Source of the DNA: Clarkia xantiana subsp. parviflora
Taxonomy: Eukaryota; Streptophyta; Magnoliopsida; Myrtales; Onagraceae
Direction of reading: 5' to 3'
Length of the DNA: 64,000 bases
Assembly (NCBI GenBank): GCA_036873135.1
Contig: JAPTYO010000015.1
Span: 5,788,839-5,852,838 of the forward strand
Positions 9,712 to 22,641 of the stretch are shown here, piece by piece. The notes beneath the pieces are model-generated. The model was not told the origin of the DNA. It worked only from the letters and a program-made list of their open reading frames with translations, and ran no database searches. Made by a program: the position numbers and the translations under genes. Positions within the stretch are counted from its first letter, which is position 1; each line of letters opens with the position of its first letter.

Positions 9712-9760
9712 CCAGGCACCACCCCCCCCTCCTCCGTGTCTGGTACTGCCCCTTTTGCAG
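9712..9760 (+). promoter_or_regulatory. A1 R/U5 hairpin with C-rich loop
   Basis: CCAGGCAC (9712-9719) pairs with GTGTCTGG (9736-9743), one G-U pair included, around a C-rich loop. TTGCAG follows at 9755-9760. The element lies shortly after GCATCGGAGAGGG. B, F and D have matching structures at the same site. Confidence 0.7.
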
Positions 9761-9911
9761 GGCAAAGGGAGAGAAAAAGAGAAGGAACCGAAGGAAGAAG
9801 GACATAGGCGAATTAGGAAAAACGACTTGAGAAGACCGGATCACACACATCCCCCTATAAGGAGTGGGATCAAAGCCGACACCCCGTTGACCGAGATCCC
9901 ATAACTTAACA

Positions 9912-10468
9912 TATGTTACCTGAGACAATTGGGTAAATGTCACATTAGGGTGATTGGGCCTGACCCAAATCCCAATTGACATGAGTGGCCCGAAATTGGG
10001 CCTCCCTTATACATGTGGCCGACCGAATTAATGAAGGAGGGGTGAAGTGGACTTTTGTCCATTTTACTCCTCGTATATGAAAGGAGTGTTAGGAAAATTT
10101 TCAGAAGTGATAATCAACTCTCTCTTAAACTGAATTAGAGTGAATTTCCCTCCTCTCCTTCTCTATAGATCGACCGAACCTCCAAGAACACCAAGGGTGT
10201 GCCAAATTTCTTTCTAAGCAATCACTCCGAAGATTCGTCCCCACTGAAGAACTAATCAGAGGATTTGCTGTGGAGACACACTTCGTGGGACTTCTTGATT
10301 AAGAACTTGCACGAGGTTCCGTCCGGTGGATCGTGAACTCCCTCCACAAAGTTCTTGGGCAAAGGAATCATCTAAAAGGTATTTGTGAATTCTTCTGCTG
10401 CGTAATTATGATTACTAGCACATACATGATTTTAGTGTTTCCTAGTATTACGTCCTCGTAATCCAACA
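9912..10468 (+). repeat. C1 5' LTR, 5'-truncated
   Basis: Aligns to 42762-43319 of the 3' LTR and ends AATCCAACA. The TATA region is altered here (GTATATGAAAGG) compared with CTATATAAAGGG at 42924. Confidence 0.9.
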
Positions 10469-10469
10469 G

Positions 10470-10482
10470 TGGTATCAGAGCC
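10470..10482 (+). other. C1 primer-binding site (initiator tRNA-Met)
   Basis: TGGTATCAGAGCC, one base after the LTR end, is the classical complement of the plant initiator tRNA-Met 3' end used by copia elements. Confidence 0.9.
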
Positions 10483-11123
10483 AAGTTTAGGAGTTCATGA
10501 TTTTGATAAAATTGGTGTTCTTGAATTTTTGGCAAAACCGAAATTTTTATCTTAAAATTTTCGAAATTTTGTGTTTATGGGTGTGCCGAAATTTTCGTGA
10601 TGTTCTTGTTAAAATTGATGTCCATGATCTTCAAGAAAACCATGATTTTTATCAAAATATATATTTGGATTCTTGTTCTTAGTAAATTTTGATCTTAAAA
10701 TTTGACAATTTTTCCAATTTTAGGTGTTTGTGCCGAAAACCCTAGTAAATTATTAGGTAAAATTTTTAATTTCTTAGTGTGCAAGTAACCAAATTTCGGC
10801 CGGCCAAGGTTAGAGATATTGTTTACCATATTTTAATTTTATTAAGGATGACAATATATCTCTAAATTGGAAAGATTTGGATAAGATTCACATTATATAG
10901 TAAAATATATAAACTATCAACATATTTAGCTAAAAGATAGGGATAACGATATATTGATAGGATTTAGTTACTTAAAAATATTGAGAAAATATATTGTCTA
11001 TATATTTTATCCCTAAACATATATTTGACAATAATTATATATATATATATAGATTTGGCCAAAATATTATATATATATTTATATTGTTGATTGATTTACA
11101 TCTTATGGATAGAATCTTGACAA

Positions 11124-11183
<60 letters not shown>

Positions 11184-12193
11184 CCAAATTATATATATAT
11201 ATATATATGCAATGTTAGAAATTATTTTACATAGTTAATATTTCTTGGAGGCTAAGTTAAGTTTTTGGTGGATTTTAAAACCCTACTTAGCCTAAAAGAA
11301 GTATTTTGGCCGAACACACTAGGGTATATGGGCCAATCCAATTTGCATAAACAGAGCGGGTTAAACCAATCCGGGTTTTCTTAATCAGGTCGACCTAGGC
11401 GGGTTGGGTCGGACCAAAGTAACTAAGTGAATCTAACTGAACCGGTTTTGAGTGATGAACCGAACCGAAAACCTATTTTATTAAACTGATTCGGATCGAA
11501 CCAATTTTTTAATAAAACCGGACCAAACCCGAACCGGATATATGGAACCGAACCGAACCGGAGTTGTGACAATTGACTAAAATTCAAAAATTTTGGGCCA
11601 ATTTAATAAAATAGGATGTCAAATTTTTAAATCCAAATGTTTTTTAACTTTAAAATTAGCCTAAACTGTGCTCAAAAGGTTTAAATTTCCACATTTTAAA
11701 TTAAACTTTATTGCCCGGTTACGATTATGGGGATGTATCTCGGAGATGCATGTTTTAGGGACTGGATTAAATTAGTGGGCTGAATTGCAATTGTTTACTT
11801 TCTGCTACATATATTGATAATTAGAACTGTCGTGTTGACTATGTCAAGCTAGCTGGATATTACATTGTGAGCTGAGCTTTGGGATTTAAATATATGGATT
11901 GTGCAATAGAATAAACATGTTGTGATGGTAGGAATTGCCTAGGATTCATGTTTATAAATTCTCACGATTGATTGTAAGCATGAATTGCATGTCAGCCCCT
12001 AATATTTTAAAAGTGTTTAAAACGAAAATCCAGTCGCCAATTATGCATGCTTTATGGAAGTTTCATGTATGACATGTGTGCTAGAATGTTGAGGACGTAA
12101 TAGCATGTGATAGTTTACTTGATAGTAGAATTATATATGCTAGCATGAGTTCCTCGGTACATTAGACGCATGACGCGTATGCATGATGTATGG
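10483..12193 (+). other. C1 leader, noncoding, AT-rich
   Basis: A long untranslated leader without a credible gene. It holds a microsatellite, (TA)n at about 11128-11170, (GT)n 11171-11182 and (TA)n 11190-11208. From about 11767 it matches the C2 fragment at 43320 onward, which identifies this as family sequence. Confidence 0.6.
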
Positions 12194-12968
12194 TGTTGCG
12201 TCGAAATCCAACTGGGTAGTCGGACTCTTCGGCACTTCGAGTATGGGGACACATCGGGTGTCGGAAGCGGATTGTTTGATGACGGCAAGGGGCCGTTGAC
12301 CGGTGCGCGGTTGACGGTTGTCGGCTGTGGACGGTTGACGGCTACCGGTTGACGGTTGACAGCTGGGCAAGCTTGTCGGTAATGTAAGCTTATCTCCTTC
12401 GCGCGACTTCACCTGCACACGGGACAATAACCAGCACGGAGAGGGGGTGGTGCTGGTTGAGCCCTCTCCGATACTTAAATGAGAGTCTAGAGAGAGAAAA
12501 TCCTAGAGAGAGGTCAGAGCTTCTAGGCCAAATCTCTTGAGAATAAATGAGAATGTATCAAAATGGGTGGCCAAGGTCTCCTATTTATAGGCAACCTTAG
12601 AGCCGAACCCGGTTTTTGTGCGGTTCAACGCCGGTTTAAAGGAAAGTAAGAACTGTCGTCTGGTTTGTTTAAGTTTGGCCTAGGAGAACTCTTTTACTCA
12701 GTTTTCGGACGATTAAAAAGGATGTGCGCGGTACCCATTAGTAGTTCGGACCACGTTGGATTCGACATCCGGCGTGGTCCGGACTACCTAGGGCAATCCG
12801 GAGGTCCGATTTGCCATAAGGCAATCCGGAGGTTCCGGTCCGGACGCATAGGTGCGTCCGGACCGTTTTGTTCCTCAGGTATTTGTTTTTCGGATCCGTT
12901 TGTGGTTTTCGACGTGTTTGTGAAGTCCGGAATGTAAATACGAACCCAAATCGGGCAGATATCCATCA
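12194..12968 (-). repeat. F 3' LTR
   Basis: On the minus strand it starts TGATGGATATCTGCC and ends CGCAACA. The TATA box (TATAAATA, minus) is at 12582-12589. The R/U5 hairpin arms AACCAGCAC and GTGCTGGTT lie at 12429-12437 and 12450-12458. CGGTTGACGG-like repeats lie at about 12295-12360. It matches 36382-37163. Confidence 0.93.
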
Positions 12969-12984
12969 CTTGCCCCCGAGTCAA
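12969..12984 (-). other. F polypurine tract
   Basis: Minus strand TTGACTCGGGGGCAAG abuts the LTR start. It is nearly the same tract as in A1 and B. Confidence 0.85.
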
Positions 12985-14349
12985 GTAACAGTTCAAACCA
13001 TACTTGACTCTATTTTAAGATAGGATATAAGCCCAATTTAGGTTCGAAGTTGACCTTAGGGGTGGCTTGTTTGACAATTGAGCGCGACGACTTCGATTTC
13101 GCTCCACTTTAATTTTTTTCTGGAGGTATGTTAACTGTTGACATGATTAGCGCAACCAGCAATATACATATAACAGTGAACAATAACAATGCGCACATGC
13201 TTATGAACTTATGCAATAATCCTCATGGAAGCATGCGAACATGATATATGACGTCAACATGAATGTGATGTCAACGTGAATGTGAAAGATGTGAATAGAC
13301 GAATTAAATCATGCAAGTAATCTTGTGATAATAATAAAAGACATGAATCATGCACTTAAAATGATATAACGCATGTGAAGTCATGCGTATGTTATGTCAT
13401 GTGTGCATAACATATAGTCATAGCATACTTAGAAAATTCTAAGTGTTGAAATAAGGAGATGACAACAAGTAAACATGCTATTTGAGGACTTAGTAAGAAA
13501 TAATTAAAGTTTTAGGATGTACCCATAGATAATGATGGATAGATATAGGAGAGAGAATATCCATTAGTTAATCCTCCACCATTAGTAGCTTTTAGTGTTC
13601 TCTCCTTTCTTGAAGGAGAAGAAAACTTGGGAGTGATAAATTTGGGGTCTAGCACATTTGGAGACCAAGCAATTTTGGAGTGATCACATTAGGGTCATCA
13701 CCGGTGTAACTCCGGCGAAGAAAGGGCGGACATGGCTGAACCGAGCGGCGGCGCGTGAAGCAACTAACAGCGGCGCGTGGGTGGATCCGTGGCGGCGCGT
13801 GGTCGGTCCGGCGGTGGTTCACGGTGATTCTTGCGGGGTTTTGATCGGCTCGGTGAGGTGAGTCCAATTCCGGGTATGGCTGGACCTTTTGTGACTTTGC
13901 TTAGTCTTGATTTACCTTTGAAACATTCATGAATTAGATTACATTAACACGCACATAAGGTGTTCGATAAAATTCCCAATAATAATTAGTTTCCCAAATC
14001 GGCCAAAATTTTACTAAGTGCTGGAATTTTTGGAAAAATAGAGATAAGTTGTTAAACATCCCTTATGCATTGTGATTGTTGTCAACACGTTGCACTATGG
14101 CTTGAGTGATGTTTTGGCATGCTCAATGTTGATTGTTAGCCGGTGTCCGGACATAGTTGTCTGTCGTTATATTGATTCTTTGAGCTCATATGCTGTCTGC
14201 AAACATGATAAAACACTTAGCAAATATTTTTGAGATATTTAACGCTTGTTACCATGATTGTCGCTATTTGATTCTTGTTGATTGTCGTTGACTGCCGTCA
14301 TAGGAGAATACTTAGAATATATTCCTTGATAGTTGACATCTTGTTGTAT
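12985..14349. other. F spacer beyond aORF
   Basis: No gene recognised. It contains CATG-rich AT sequence (13130-13450) and a small GC-rich island at about 13700-13860 (GGCGGCGCGTG repeats) in the position of the A1 island, so it may be old leader DNA of the antisense gene. Confidence 0.45.
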
Positions 14350-14800
14350 GTCGACAGCTGTTGACTGACGTCAACTTGTTGTATGTTGACTGACGTCAAC
14401 TTGTTGTATGTTGACAGTTGTTGATTGCCATCAACTTGTCGCTCGTTGACGGTTGTTGATTGTCATCAACTTGTCGCGCGTTGACGGTTGTTGATTGTCA
14501 TAAACTTGTCGCGCGTTGACGGTTGTTGATTGCCGTCAACTTGCCGCGCGTTGACGGTTGTTGATTGTCGTCAACTTGCCGCGCGTTGACTGCTATTGAT
14601 TGCTGACATGGTGGAACACTTAGAAAATATTCCTGACAGCTGGCATCTCGTTGTATGCTCACAGCTGATATGGTTTGAACCCTTAGAAAATATTTCTGAC
14701 AGCTGGCATCTCGTTGTATGCTCACAGCTGTTATGGTTTGAACACTTAGAAAATATTCCTGATATCCGGCATCTCGTTGTATGTCGACAGCTGTACGCGC
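14350..14800. repeat. F tandem repeats with TTGAC palindromes
   Basis: At 14350-14610 a unit of about 35 bp recurs, built on GTTGACGG...CCGTCAAC-type inverted repeats with many TTGAC cores. At about 14618-14800 a second unit of 63 bp recurs three times (begins CACTTAGAAAATATTCCTGA). Both lie just upstream of the F aORF start. Confidence 0.85.
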
Positions 14801-17242
14801 GTGCTCATACGTGCGCGCTAGTATGCGCGCACTTGCTCCCACACTTATTATCTTTTCTCTATCCATTGCTATGTACGTTGTATCCATGGGCATGATGTAG
14901 ACATAGGGCGTATGTTGTCATGGTGATTGTTACGAGTAGAGTGTTCGTCGCTTGTAAACTAACGAACGTTGTCTTGATTGTAGGTTGCATTTCAGGCTGC
15001 AGGTGGTTTCAGTTGCAGTGATTCCTTCGACGAGGTTGTTATCATGAGTAAGCCTTTCATTCCTATTCCATAGGTTGCTTTATGTTCCGATGATAGTAGA
15101 GAGTCGGATGTCGACATGATTGCTCTACTGGACAAAACACTGAGCGTGGAAGCCGAGGCTGTTATCGTGACTCCTGTCACGCCGGAAGCGGCGAAAGGAG
15201 CTGGGGTAAAAGTAAGATATCTCTCGGACAGGATGGAGAGAGAGAAGTTTATACTGGACGCATATACTTCTGGACTTGATTCGATTTTTGAGGGTGTGTT
15301 TCCTCCCGATGTCACTAAGGGTGAAGCTACTATCCCACCAGGCGACTTGACCGCTGTGTATTCTTCACAAGTTATGTAGGGTTTACGCTTTCCCTACTGC
15401 CCTGACTTAGTTGATTTGTGTCGCTTCTATCGGATTTCCCCTCTGGATCTTACACCCACAGGCATTCGTGTATGGACTTGTTTTCAGGTGTTATTTCACC
15501 AACAGTCGTGGCCTTAGTCGACTACTCTCTTCCGCTGCTTCTACCAGCTTTTATGTACATACATGACAAGGTTGTGTAGCGTGAAGATACGTTGGCCTTT
15601 TCTACGCGACAAAGGATTTGAGTAACTTGGACTTGAGGACGCGGAGTGGAATCGTACTCATCGACTAGGGGCTGAGACTGACCGATCTGGTACACATTGG
15701 CGACATCACTACTTCTTCGTGTGTGATGACAGCATTACTTGGGATACTGGGGAGGTTAAGGTTGCTGATCCTGTCCCTGCCTTTTCCGAGTTTTCGTCAA
15801 CGGACAAGGCGACTATAGTGCGCATCTATCGATGTCAGCAAGCGCGCGGCTTCCAGTGTCTGTTACGTGCGTCGGATCAAGAATTGCTTGATGCCCGGAT
15901 TCAAACGCTTCCTTCTGAGACTTTGGTATGGTGAGAATCTTTATAACTTTCATTATGTTGTGATGTAGGTTGGTTTGACGGAAAAATCTCAACTTTGCAA
16001 ACAGTGGCTGCGCGCGATGTTCCTCCTGGTGGAAGGTCTGTCCCTTCTTTTGCCCCCGCTGCCCCGCTACTTCCAAGCATAGTCGCGGCAAGAGACTTAC
16101 GGGTAAGATGTTCACTTATGTTTTCCGTCAACTTTATTGATTTTTTGAATCGTTGTCCTCATATTACTTCTTGTTTGCAAGTCACTCTGCGCACGTGACC
16201 GAGCGCGTTATCGCGGCACCCGATTCTACCGCTCCTATCAAGAGGTTCGCAGCTGAGGCGCGTCCTTCGAGTGATCCTAAGCGCTCCAAGCCGAGTGCAA
16301 CGGTCCCGGCTCCTTCTCTCTATAAAGGGAAAGGAGTTGAAGATCGCGCGGTGGCGCCTTCTGCCCCCGCTCGAAGGAGCATCTCGCGGAGGAGCGTCCT
16401 TCGCGCCGAGGTTTGTATTGTGCACATTTTTATCTTTCCTTGTTATTTTTCTTCTTATGTCTCTCATATTTCCTTGATGTTTTAGTTGCAGCGCTGTCAT
16501 CACTTAAGCGTGATGACTTGGTTCGTCCACTGGAGGGCGACATATCTGGTGATGATTGGGCGCCCTTTTCTATTGGGGGTCTTCGATTTCCCAAGGGTTC
16601 GAAGCTTAGTACTCCGGAGGTTGGGGTACGCGTGCTGCAGAGGTGTATTCCTCCAGGCGACCGACGCCTTGCGCCTTCCACAGATGAGGAGATGCAACAG
16701 TATGTTGAGGGCTCTTTGCTCTGGTAAGTGACGAGTATGCATTGTTATGACTGTCTTAACTTGTTGGGTATTCTCTTTAGGCTGTTGCAAACATGGTGAA
16801 CATGTCGTCCTTTGCGCTGGATCTCATGCGCGAAAGGAAAGCTACCGTCGAGAAACGTGGTGTTGCCTCCGCGAACTTGTGATTCTCAAGGAGAAAACTC
16901 AGAGCCTTCTTTCGAAGACTGCTGACTTCGATGCGCAATATGACTCTTGTTGTGCCCATGCTGATCATCTTGAGGCTGAGATCGCGGGTATCAAGAAGCA
17001 GATAGCGGAGAATGACAGCGCGCATGAGGTCGCGCTTTGTGCTGCGCGCGAGGAGGGGCGTAGGGCTGGGATCGCAGAAGGACTTGTCAAGTTTCCTACT
17101 ACATTGGCCTTTACTGCCGCTGTTACTTCTGCCGCTAAGGCGAAGGCTGAGCCGTTGATTCATGAGTTTGCTGCGGACTATGTTCGCAGGGTACGTCAAC
17201 TTGATCCCGACTTTCCTTTCGACAAGTTAGGTCCTTACGCAC

Positions 17243-18006
17243 TGATGGATATACGCCCAATATGAACCCGTTGACTTCCGAATCGTTTTATTTTTATCAC
17301 CCCGTTAATGATTGTAAATCGAAACTTTGACCCGAACACCCCGCCGAAACACCAACGGTCCGGACGAGGCAAAAATACTCGTCCGGGCCACGCGTCGAAC
17401 TCACCTAGGTGAGATCGGGTGGCCACACCCGATCTCCCCTAGGGGAGATCGGGTTGGCCAACCCATCTCCCCTAGGGAGGGGTTGGGTGGCCACACCCAA
17501 CCCCTACCCTTAGGAGTTGGATTTTCTCTCCGCCCCCAAGAGCCCTGTCACCATTTCCCGACTCCCACACTTAGATTATTTCTGCCAACCTCTCCATGCT
17601 TTAAGGTTTTAATTATGTGATCAAGGACTAATTAACTGTGTTTAAAGGTTAACGATGTCATTAAGTCACCTTAATGACACCGTTGCATATAAATACAACC
17701 CTTCCACCATTCATTTGATCATCTGGATTACTTGCACATTTTTAGCTCTGGCTTCTCTCTACATTTTATCTCTCTAGAAGTATTCTGACTTAAGCATCGG
17801 AGAGGGTTCATCAAGCACTACCCCCCCCCCCCCCCCCCCGTGCTTGATACTGCCCCTCTTGCAGGGTAGCAAGGAGCAGAGAGACAAGAAAGCGGAAGAG
17901 TAGGAAACGGTTTGAAAGACCCCGAGGAGCACGTAACCCGACATCACATTAGTGGGAGATAAGCTCTAAGTTAGTGATCCGTTGACTCAGACCTTATAAC
18001 CTAACA
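17243..18006 (+). repeat. B 5' LTR
   Basis: TGATGG...CTAACA, 764 bp. Three CCTAGG palindromes, an inverted repeat (17651-17665 and 17670-17684), TATAAATA at 17688-17695. The hairpin TCAAGCAC (17811-17818) and GTGCTTGA (17840-17847) is separated by a long C run. Confidence 0.95.
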
Positions 18007-18057
18007 CTTGGCGCCGTCTGTGGTTTTCGAACAAGAAGCCTGGCAATAACTAGAGCT

Positions 18058-20740
18058 ATGGCGAATAGCCTACCATCTAGAGAGAATCGTCCACCTGGGG
18101 GCAACAGGCAAGGGAGACAACCTATGCCTCCAGCAAAGCCTAACCCATATAAAATGTCTGCACATCCGGAACCTCAGGTAGCCCCAGAAGCACCCCCAAC
18201 CTGACAATCCGGGAGGACCCTCACGCCCAGCTAGAGCTGAGTCTTCCCCTGCCACGACCCCCATGGCTCAGAGACCATAGGGGCAAGGGGCAACAGAGAG
18301 GGTCATCCTAGGGATACCAATACAATATACCTCCACAGGGGTACCATTATAGAACACACCCTAAGAAGCATCCATATGGAATACCAACACAAGGCATGCC
18401 AGGAAACAACAACCATGCTCATACCACCAATACAAGGTCTATGTATTAGCAAGGAGCCCAAGGAGTGACTCCAGATTTGATGAAGGAATTAGAAAAGTTG
18501 TTAACCTATAGAAAGGCATTAAGGAAGGGGTAAGAGAGGCAATATACGCAAGTGAAGCGACATCCGCAGGCAGAGAAGTGCCCACAGGAAGAACAACACA
18601 CAAGCCCTCAAAATGGGGCATCGTAAAAATCAAAGAATGAGGGAGCAACTGCCACCCCCAATGGGAAGGCAACAATTTGTGCCTCCAAGGCAATAAAAAA
18701 CACAGCAAAGAGCTGGGACATACACCCCACTAAGGGAGGACATGCAAGTCAGACCACCAAGGATATAAGAGTTCCAACATCCACCTCAGCAAGGTACACA
18801 TACAGTCCGTATCACCACGGACATGACTAAGAGACATTCCAAGGAAAGCTCAAAGGGAGGGACATCGCCCCGACAACACAACAAGGCAACCACCTACTCA
18901 TGATACAGCACGATAGGTCCCAACCTCTTGTGTATGACAACCCTTGGTACACATCCCCCTAGGACAGGGGAGAAGTCGAAAAGACAAGTATTTGAACAGG
19001 GGACTCATAGAGTACCACACCATGTTAGTACATAGCTACTACAATGGGAAGTCTCATGGAGAGACGTTGTGTAGTGAGATCACACATAGCATACATGAAG
19101 GATACACCTCCACCTAGTCTGCCTTGCAAGGATGCGACCTTATATTCCTCAAGTGGAAGGAATACACACTGACTAATGTAGGAAGACAGTTACATTACCA
19201 AGGAAGCAGGGGGTATCAACACCCCCACACCCATATCCTTCCCATATCCTCTTATTTAATTTAACTGCATAACAAGTCAACTCCCTAAAAGGGGTAGATT
19301 TTGATACTTGATATCAACATGTTTTCCAAGAAAGACCATACCGGACGCCTTCGGGCTCCGTGGTATATATATACACAGGTGGACTACTAGAAGAGTCCAT
19401 AAAACGCCGCCGCCAACCAAGAGATGCACAAGGAACAGATTTCTCAATCTCAAAGGGCACCTATAAGGTCAAGATTCTGGGAAAGATCACAAGATGGAAG
19501 GCTCACTTACAAAAATAAGTTGAGCACTCTCAACATCCTATAGAGGAACTACCATGAAGGTCACAAAGGATTACCCCTACTATAACCTTCCACTAAGCAT
19601 CCTAGGGCCAAGTCCGTCGAAGGACCCCATCTGGCATCGATATGCAAGGGGGGCACCAGTCACAACATACCCTCCCCACAAACGCCCATTAGCATAAGAG
19701 GGGGTAGCCGCGAAACACATCCCTCCAAAAACTGGAGGAAACCATATCACATAGACAACGCCCACCTTCAAAGGCAAACGCCGCCAATGAATCTATATTA
19801 TTTCACAAAATAGCCAGAAGTCGCGACTACACCTAGTAAGCTCATCGCAGGTAATGAAATACACTTTCATCAAAAAACTCTCAAGGGCACCAAGCCTAGC
19901 AAAGGAAGAATGGCGACACCATCATCAACCTTTTAAAAAGGGATATGGAAAACATAGTATTTCAACACAATGATATATTAGTCATAGGAGAGGGAATCGC
20001 TAGCTTTGACATAAAGAGAACCATAATGCATGAAGGGAGTCCGTCAGACATCTCCCATGACCAACTATTGATGATGCTAGGGAAGAGTCAGGCATACCTA
20101 ATACCAAAGGACCCCCTACTAGTAAAGGTGGTCAGAACATCAACACACCCATTAGGGACATGGCACTGCAAATGAACCAGGAACAAGGATGGAACACATA
20201 TCCTTACAAGTATCCTTGCATTTATCCTTGCAAAAATAAACTCCCTAGATAAAGAGGTTATCTAATAGATGACTATGTCTCTGTTCTCAAAATATGATCC
20301 TAACCCGGAGATCCTTGGACTCCGTATTATGTATGAAATGAATAACATGTTCATCAAATATAGGTACACGAAGATTCAAGACAGCGCCCTAAAGATTAGG
20401 CGCATACCTCTACCAAGTACGACACATTTGAGTGTTCATAAACACTCCTTCGCCATCTCACAAGAAAGGAAGGCAACCAAGGATACAAGTCCTAACAGAA
20501 CAAACATCGGTAGAAAATCCTGTCATTGAAGTCATGCACCAAGAGAAAAACTCTAAAGATGCAAGATTAGCAAAAGAGATAGTGCAACAACTGCCACATC
20601 CTAGTTATCAAGAGAATGAAAATCACCCCCACCCACCCAAAGCAAAAGCTCTCCACCCAACCTCTAAAGATACATCTGACAAAGGCATTATCCAAACCAT
20701 GCCTATGACTGAAACAAGCAAGCATGAGAAAGAGTAAATC
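18058..20740 (+). pseudogene. gag: B gag-protease remnant
   Basis: The ATG at 18058 follows the PBS in the same GAGCTATG context as A1. The first 800 bases give an A1-like Pro/Gln/Tyr-rich N-terminus in broken frames. Near 19945-20110 a piece aligns with the A1 protease (HNDILVIG, FDIKRTIM), but the DGGSS site is replaced by HEGSP. Capsid and knuckles are not recognisable and stops are frequent. It is non-functional. Confidence 0.65.
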
Positions 20741-21096
20741 CTACAAGGGACACTCATCGCATTCAAACAAGCAGACAAGGGAGCCCCGAGCATAAGGGGT
20801 ACCCAACCAAGAAAATGAACGAGGGGCCTTCAACGGCCAAATATGAAAGGCGGTATGACCACCAAGCAACTTGGGGGGCACCAAACGAATAAGTGCTTGG
20901 TAGTCCACCTAAGTGTAAAATAAGAGATTAGAGGCAGAAGATCACAAGAACATGCAATACCACTTCTCCTATAAGAAGTCATATAAGAGGGAAAACAACC
21001 TCAACTCCCTGTACGAACATGCCCTAAGTCGGCAACACACAAACACTTGACCCATCAAGGGAAGGAAAAGAAAGAGATATATACAAAGATAGGACA

Positions 21097-21330
21097 CTAA
21101 AGCAACCAACCAGATGCCATTGGGAAGTCCTCATGATACTGACCCTCTAAAGATGAACCACTGATAGAGCTCGAGGAAGAAGAAGAAGAGCCTGAACTAA
21201 CAATATCAACAGGGTTACCATCCTCCTGCAAAGGTAATCTCCCACACTTAAGAAAAGCGTGGTAACATGCAATATCATAGAAGGAAAAGTCAAGTAAAGA
21301 CTCGAAAAGCGTATCAAAAACGCACCCCAC
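21097..21330 (-). pseudogene. B aORF C-terminal fragment
   Basis: The minus strand encodes a PVDI motif, a Ser run, an Ile-Ser-Gly-Ser stretch and a short acidic end, matching the tail of A1 aORF (PVEIGTSD and following). It lies on the gag side of the hairpin array, as in A1, while the rest of the gene is found 2 kb further right with a repeat array between them. Confidence 0.55.
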
Positions 21331-21357
21331 ATGAGAAGGGACACAAGGTAAGGTAAT

Positions 21358-22000
21358 ATTCTGAGCCCTCCGGGAGCCAATCCCGCGAACACATTTGACG
21401 CCCCAAAGAGCGTATCTTGAGATTAGTTCTAAAACTACGAACCCTGTGCCCTCCGGGAGCCTATCCCGCGAACTGATTCGACGCCCCCAAGAGCGTATCT
21501 TTAGAGTAGCTTCCTAAAACTACGACCTTCGACGCCCCCAAGAGCGTATCTTGAGAGTGGTTTCCAAAAACTACGACCTTTGACGCCTCCAAGAGCGTAT
21601 CTTGAGGTAGATTTCAAACTACCAGATTCGACGCCCCCAAGAGCGTATCTTGAGGTAGATTTCAAACTACCAGATTCAACGCCCCCTAGAGCGTATCTTG
21701 AGGTAGATTTCAAACTACCAGATTCGACGCCCCCAAGAGCGTATCTTGAGGTAGATTTCAAACTACCAGATTCGATGCCCCCAAGAGCGTATCTTGAGGT
21801 AGATTTCAAGCTACCAGATTTGACGCCCACCAGGAGCGTATCTTTGGTCTAACTACTGGTGCCATCCGAGAGCGTATCTCGTGAACAGTTTCGACGCCCA
21901 CCAAGAGTGTATCTTTGGTCTAACTACTGGTGCCCTCCGAGAGCCTGTCTCGTGAACAGATTCGACGCCCACCAAGAGCGTATCTTTGGTCTAACAGTAC
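21358..22000. repeat. B hairpin array
   Basis: Same unit type as A1, with about ten CAAGA-GCGTA-TCTTG stems plus variants CGGGA-GCCTA-TCCCG (21454-21468) and CGAGA-GCGTA-TCTCG (21867-21881). GGTAG...CTACC hairpins lie between. Repeats from 21600 to 21830 are almost identical at about 51-bp spacing, pointing to recent amplification. Confidence 0.9.
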
Positions 22001-22641
22001 CATATATACCATTTAAAGGGTATCAGAAGAGATCATTGCACCATACTAAGAAGGATTCCATGAGAAAATAATTGCAAAGCAAAGTTGTATGAAGAACACA
22101 TAATGTTTGTTCTTGATGAGATAGCAGGTATAATGTGAAGGAAAACACAAAAGAAAGATAAGTAAAGGAAAGCATATACAAGGGAGAAGTCCATGACCAA
22201 AGGATCATATACAGAAGCAAAAGAGGTTATCATGAAAAGTAACGAGTTATCCTACCATCCATATCACAAGTCAAGAGAAGTATCTCAAAGGAACCCACCG
22301 CCACCAAGAAGGATAGCAAAGACTTGAAATCCAAAGTTCAAGGCCCTCAAAATAAACTCGACCCATCAAGAAGAGGAATTGCCTTACAAGTCGCACAAAG
22401 CAACCTCCGACAAACGTTATTGTCTTGCATGTCTCCCTCGCGTGACCTATGCTCGTATCAGACTTGAACATCGTCAAGCACAACTCATGAAGGAGACATC
22501 TAAAAAGCATGAAGGATACAACATCTGGCAAGACGAGACATCAGGACCTAACCCAACAAACATAGCCTAAACAAAAGGCAACTATAGCAATGAAGGCTCT
22601 CCAATGAGAAAGGAATACTAAAGCACAACTCCATACATCGT
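22001..22641. other. B spacer
   Basis: The start (about 22000-22240) resembles A1 4670-4960 (GGTATCAGAAGAGATCAT and following). The rest holds no recognisable gene. Confidence 0.45.

Larger units (their letters stand above)
1..9911 (+). mobile_element. Element A1: Tat-like Ty3/gypsy retrotransposon without polymerase genes
   Basis: The tail of the 5' LTR (1-97), PBS, an intact gag-type ORF, a hairpin repeat array, an antisense intron-containing gene, a polypurine tract and a complete 3' LTR (8977-9911) follow in the order expected for an LTR element. No reverse transcriptase, RNase H or integrase is present, so mobility would need enzymes supplied in trans, for example by D/E-like relatives. 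The 3' LTR ends in TTAACA and is followed at once by C1 LTR sequence; the first bases there, TATGT, are the expected target duplication, whose partner lies left of the window. The intact gag suggests A1 is one of the youngest insertions here. The Tat assignment is by PBS, Gag/PR style and the antisense gene. Confidence 0.88.
8977..9911 (+). repeat. A1 3' LTR, 935 bp, complete
   Basis: Begins TGATGGATATACG and ends CTTAACA. U3 has a run of palindromes (about 9131-9420), an inverted repeat and TATA box (9551-9595). R/U5 has a C-rich-loop hairpin (9712-9743) followed by TTGCAGG. Its end matches positions 1-97, and its start matches A2 at 63227. Confidence 0.95.

Noticed and set aside
11128..11208. 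TA/GT microsatellite as a functional site
   Set aside because: Ordinary simple repeat in C1 leader; no supporting structure.
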